NCBI GenBank assembly: GCA_026014595.1
Contig: JAOZHY010000016.1
Span: 1 to 64,000 of the forward strand
Origin: Candidatus Bathyarchaeota archaeon
Lineage (GTDB): Archaea; Thermoproteota; Bathyarchaeia; Bathyarchaeales; Bathycorpusculaceae
Length of the DNA: 64,000 nt
Direction of reading: 5' to 3'
Part shown: positions 61,664 to 64,000 of the stretch, one piece after another
Numbering within the stretch: the first letter of the stretch is position 1
Layout of the letters: each line of letters begins with the position of its first letter
Notes under the pieces: model-generated
What the model saw: the letters and a program-made list of their open reading frames with translations, nothing else
Databases searched by the model: none
Told to the model about the DNA's origin: nothing
Translations under genes and position numbers: made by a program

Positions 61664-62764
61664 TCACTTCGCTCCCATCAATATCGCATAGTTCCGCTCA
61701 ATCTCTTTAAGCAGCATGTCTTTAGTTACTGCGCCACCAAGTTTTGCCATCGCCGCTATAGCAGCGCCGCCAGCCCCGACACCTTCCTTCACGACTCCTC
61801 GCTCATAAGCCTTCAACCCGTCAAACTTGGAAGCGCTGAAATCTATGTCAGCCGCCAGAATCGGCACGTCCGCAATCTGGCTGACAATGCCTTTAATGTC
61901 TGATGAAGTGTCACTTTCAACCCATCTTGTGGTGCCTATAGCCACGTTGCAGAGAACATCCGGATTTAAGGCTTCGACAACCGCTAGCACAGCGGTCATC
62001 TGAGTCCCTCCAGCCATCAAAACCGGAACCTCAGCAGCTGCGCCTATGACTAATCCTGCAAAAGCAGGCATCATAGGGTCACCCAGACAGGAAATCGCCC
62101 TCATCGGGTTCCCAGCGAGGCTGCCGAAACTCTCGCCAGCTGCATCCAGCCCCGCCATGACTGTTTCCGCCTTTAAACCGTGCGGGTTATCGGGCATGCT
62201 GCTGCTGACTTTTCCCTCCGCCTTAAAGCCCATGGCTGATAAGACGCCCAGCGCCGTGGTGGTGCCGCCAGGTATGCTCTCGCCGATGACAAGGTAATCC
62301 GCAGTCTTAGCCAAATTCTCTCCTGCAAGGGTGGCTCTTTGGATGACCTCTGCCACGTTGTCCACTGCGTTTCCGGTTCGTATGTCTCTGCCTGGTTTTC
62401 CGCCCAAATCCAAAAAAGGAATTTGAGGCTTGACTCGTAACCCGCCGCTTGCTACCAGCACAGGTATGTCCGCCAACCGCAAAGCCGACATGGAAATCAA
62501 CGCGGGCGTGGGTATCCCCTCAGGCGTCACAGGCACGCCGTTGATGCATTTGCACCTGCCCAGAAGCAGGAGTTCCGCGTCTGCGGGCGGCGTGTAATCC
62601 GTGAATTCCGGGTATTTCCCCGCGGCGGAGATTCCAGAAATCTTGGCGGTTTCCGTCGTGGCTATCGTGCAGACGAAAAGCGGGTTTTTTCCTTCCATCT
62701 CCTCGAGGAACGCTTGAGCTTTTAACTCGTTATGCGCCAGCAGCACATCATATATCCGTTTCAT
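61664..62764 (-). CDS. cobT: Archaeal CobT-like phosphoribosyltransferase
   Basis: This enzyme activates the lower-ligand base by moving phosphoribose from nicotinate mononucleotide. The 366-residue protein matches the archaeal CobT-like family, with LVIGESIPGGTTTALGVLSAM and VLMAGGTQMTAVLAVVEAL. The lower ligand in archaea may be an adenine or other base. Its start overlaps the Dph6-like stop by four bases. Confidence 0.88.
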   Translation of the reverse strand: MKRIYDVLLAHNELKAQAFLEEMEGKNPLFVCTIATTETAKISGISAAGKYPEFTDYTPPADAELLLLGRCKCINGVPVTPEGIPTPALISMSALRLADIPVLVASGGLRVKPQIPFLDLGGKPGRDIRTGNAVDNVAEVIQRATLAGENLAKTADYLVIGESIPGGTTTALGVLSAMGFKAEGKVSSSMPDNPHGLKAETVMAGLDAAGESFGSLAGNPMRAISCLGDPMMPAFAGLVIGAAAEVPVLMAGGTQMTAVLAVVEALNPDVLCNVAIGTTRWVESDTSSDIKGIVSQIADVPILAADIDFSASKFDGLKAYERGVVKEGVGAGGAAIAAMAKLGGAVTKDMLLKEIERNYAILMGAK

Positions 62765-63444
62765 TTGTTGAAACCTCTTTTCTCCTTAACCTCAAATCGG
62801 CTGATTTCTAAGCGGCCAAAGTCGTTCAGCGTTGTCTTGCGGCTTTCAAGAATTTGTATGCGCTTGTTGAATAGTGGGCCATCCGTTACGAACGTGTGGT
62901 ATTCGCCGCCCTCACCGCATGGGTCAACCCCTGCAATCTTCGTTATGTCCGCGAAGAACGCCTCATTCAATTGCCTTCCGAGCCATTCCAAGCCGAGCAC
63001 TTTGGTGTTGACTCTGACCACGACGGCTTCGAAACCTGCGGCTATGAATTCAAGGAAAATCTGCTTCGTGTCTTGCATCCACAGGGGCTTAATCGGTCTT
63101 AAGCCGACTTCTCGGCAGATGCGGTTCAGCCAGCCCTCCTCGTGCATGGGAACCTCGTAGATATCTCCCGTTACCAAGCCCTGCACGCCAGCCGCTTTCA
63201 GCTGTTGCAATGCGCTCTTGAAATCTTGCTCGTAAGTGCCGGGCGTGGTCGTGTGTTTTGTCAATGGAATCCCCATTGCATCCGCCTGCGCGTCCAGCAT
63301 ATCCGCTCGAATCATGTGGAAATTTGATGTGCTCGCGCTGGACATCATAGTAAAAAGGTTACTTACCTCGAAACCCTCTTGAATCGCCTTAAAACATGCG
63401 AAGCAACTGTCTTTGCCGCCGCTCCACGAAGCCACCACTTTCAT
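62761..63444 (-). CDS. dph6: Diphthine-ammonia ligase-like ATP pyrophosphatase
   Basis: This 227-residue PP-loop protein has VASWSGGKDSCFACF at its start and the family's VTGDIYEVPMHEEGWLNRIC and GVDPCGEGGEYHTFV segments. Dph6 amidates diphthine to diphthamide on elongation factor 2, needed in archaea and eukaryotes. It lies between the ABC protein and cobT with four-base overlaps on both sides, so it is cotranscribed with the cobalamin genes. A separate role in cobamide metabolism cannot be excluded from context. Confidence 0.85.
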   Translation of the reverse strand: MKVVASWSGGKDSCFACFKAIQEGFEVSNLFTMMSSASTSNFHMIRADMLDAQADAMGIPLTKHTTTPGTYEQDFKSALQQLKAAGVQGLVTGDIYEVPMHEEGWLNRICREVGLRPIKPLWMQDTKQIFLEFIAAGFEAVVVRVNTKVLGLEWLGRQLNEAFFADITKIAGVDPCGEGGEYHTFVTDGPLFNKRIQILESRKTTLNDFGRLEISRFEVKEKRGFNK

Positions 63445-64000
63445 TTTTCCGTTCCTCCTGCTGCTTTTTCAGGTTTGAAGGTTATATCACTTTCTTCATG
63501 AGACCTGCCGGGTTTCAGGTGGTTGAAGATTCTGGTTGGTGCCTCTTTCGCCAGTCTCATTTTTTCTTCAGAAACGTTTAACAGCGATAAAAGTTCATTT
63601 TGGTCTTTCACAAACACGGCACCTTTCCGTTTCAGCTCGGCAAACAGCGCTGTTGCGGTTCCGTTAGTGAAATCTCGGCTTTCAATGGGAACCTCGTCAA
63701 CCACAAAAACCGGGATACCCATCTCGAGAGCTTCAATCGACGCCCGCAGGTTCTGCAGGTTTCCGTGACCAAACGGAACCGAAGTCAAAACTATGGTGCT
63801 TGCCTTGCGCATCATCGCCAAATTGGCTTTCTGGGTTTTTTCAGTTATAGGCGAAAAAGGCGCTTCGGTGGTTACGGGTATTTTCAAAAACTGAGCTGTC
63901 TCAAAATCCGTGTCTAAAACGTTGAGGACGCCCGCGGTGACGCTGTAGCCTTCGTCTAGCAGAATTTTCATGAGCGCAGTTCCAGTGCCAGCGCCACATA
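63441..64000 (-). CDS. C-terminal part of a probable BtuD-like ABC ATPase
   Basis: This frame is cut at the right edge: it stays open from 63971 (the ORF-track ATG) to 64000, reading CGAGTGTALMKILLDEGYSV. The segment resembles the nucleotide-binding-like C-terminal extension of archaeal cobalamin/haem ABC transporter ATPases, with SAGVLN-type VTAGVLNVLDTDFETAQ and EAPFSPI. The ATPase domain itself would lie outside the window, so its identity is inferred. It is first in the cobalamin run. Confidence 0.65.
   Translation of the reverse strand, partial: CGAGTGTALMKILLDEGYSVTAGVLNVLDTDFETAQFLKIPVTTEAPFSPITEKTQKANLAMMRKASTIVLTSVPFGHGNLQNLRASIEALEMGIPVFVVDEVPIESRDFTNGTATALFAELKRKGAVFVKDQNELLSLLNVSEEKMRLAKEAPTRIFNHLKPGRSHEESDITFKPEKAAGGTEK

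Noticed and set aside
1-64000. CRISPR arrays, insertion sequences, rRNA
   Set aside because: No evenly spaced repeats, transposase motifs or rRNA-like segments were seen on reading the window; short RNA genes such as C/D box sRNAs could have been missed by eye.

Overview
The window is archaeal chromosome and most resembles a member of Bathyarchaeia (Thermoproteota). This is inferred from gene content, not from a marker-gene tree. The archaeal features are an initiator tRNA with a bulge-helix-bulge intron, transcription factor S, deoxyhypusine synthase, tRNase Z, the tRNA guanine-10 methyltransferase, CobY, a Dph6-type ligase, separate PurS/PurL/PurQ, TATA boxes about 25 bp before starts, and formylmethanofuran:H4MPT formyltransferase beside an MtrH-type methyltransferase with its own corrinoid protein. 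The last two point to C1 metabolism on tetrahydromethanopterin.

Layout. 1-2772: three minus-strand genes, two with PD-(D/E)XK nuclease-like motifs, ending near the intron-containing tRNA-iMet. 3171-6798: a PAC2 protein, a small membrane protein, a ribbon-helix-helix-like regulator with direct repeats over its promoter, a secreted Kelch protein and a coding remnant. 7172-13619: a compact histidine operon hisGDCBHAFI without hisE. 13715-20001: alpha/beta hydrolase, two PflA-like radical SAM proteins, an unrecognised conserved protein, a surface membrane protein and a ferredoxin. 20437-26724: TIM-barrel protein, the prs/trmG10/rnz operon, TFS, a nitrilase-family protein and an odd asparagine-synthase-like protein. 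26797-32263: Hsp20, two convergent deoxyhypusine synthase paralogues, a split RLAN/ATP-grasp pair and a SPASM radical SAM enzyme. 32346-37008: two tandem giant membrane proteins of GT-C glycosyltransferase type.

37115-38475 is a corrinoid protein/MtrH pair behind doubled TATA elements. It is followed by a DUF1616-like protein, a polyferredoxin, an HDAC-family protein and argS. 43146-49005 is a tight run of purF-like, purD, EhaR-like HAD protein, ftr and PfkB kinase. 49025-49631 is a VapBC module with a broken toxin. 49747-54338 is purMSLQ, followed by tRNA-Gly(CCC) and a Trm112-like protein. 55078-59871 is a nucleotide-sugar cluster: nucleotidyltransferase, phosphosugar mutase, a sugar-nucleotide dehydrogenase homologue without catalytic residues, and a Gfo/Idh oxidoreductase. 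60290-64000 holds cobY, cobS, cobT, a Dph6-like ligase and the end of a probable BtuD-type protein. The corrinoid made here could serve the methyltransferase pair.

Most noteworthy observations: two genes whose only plausible starts are non-canonical (ATA for the purF-like gene, CTG for the nucleotidyltransferase, the latter behind a strong Shine-Dalgarno); a dehydrogenase homologue that has lost the family's Lys, Asn and Cys; a stand-alone corrinoid domain with an altered DxHxxG motif paired with MtrH; RLAN and ATP-grasp domains split into two genes; and the uncharacterised nuclease-like genes at the left edge. No CRISPR array, insertion sequence, rRNA or clearly new defence island was seen.
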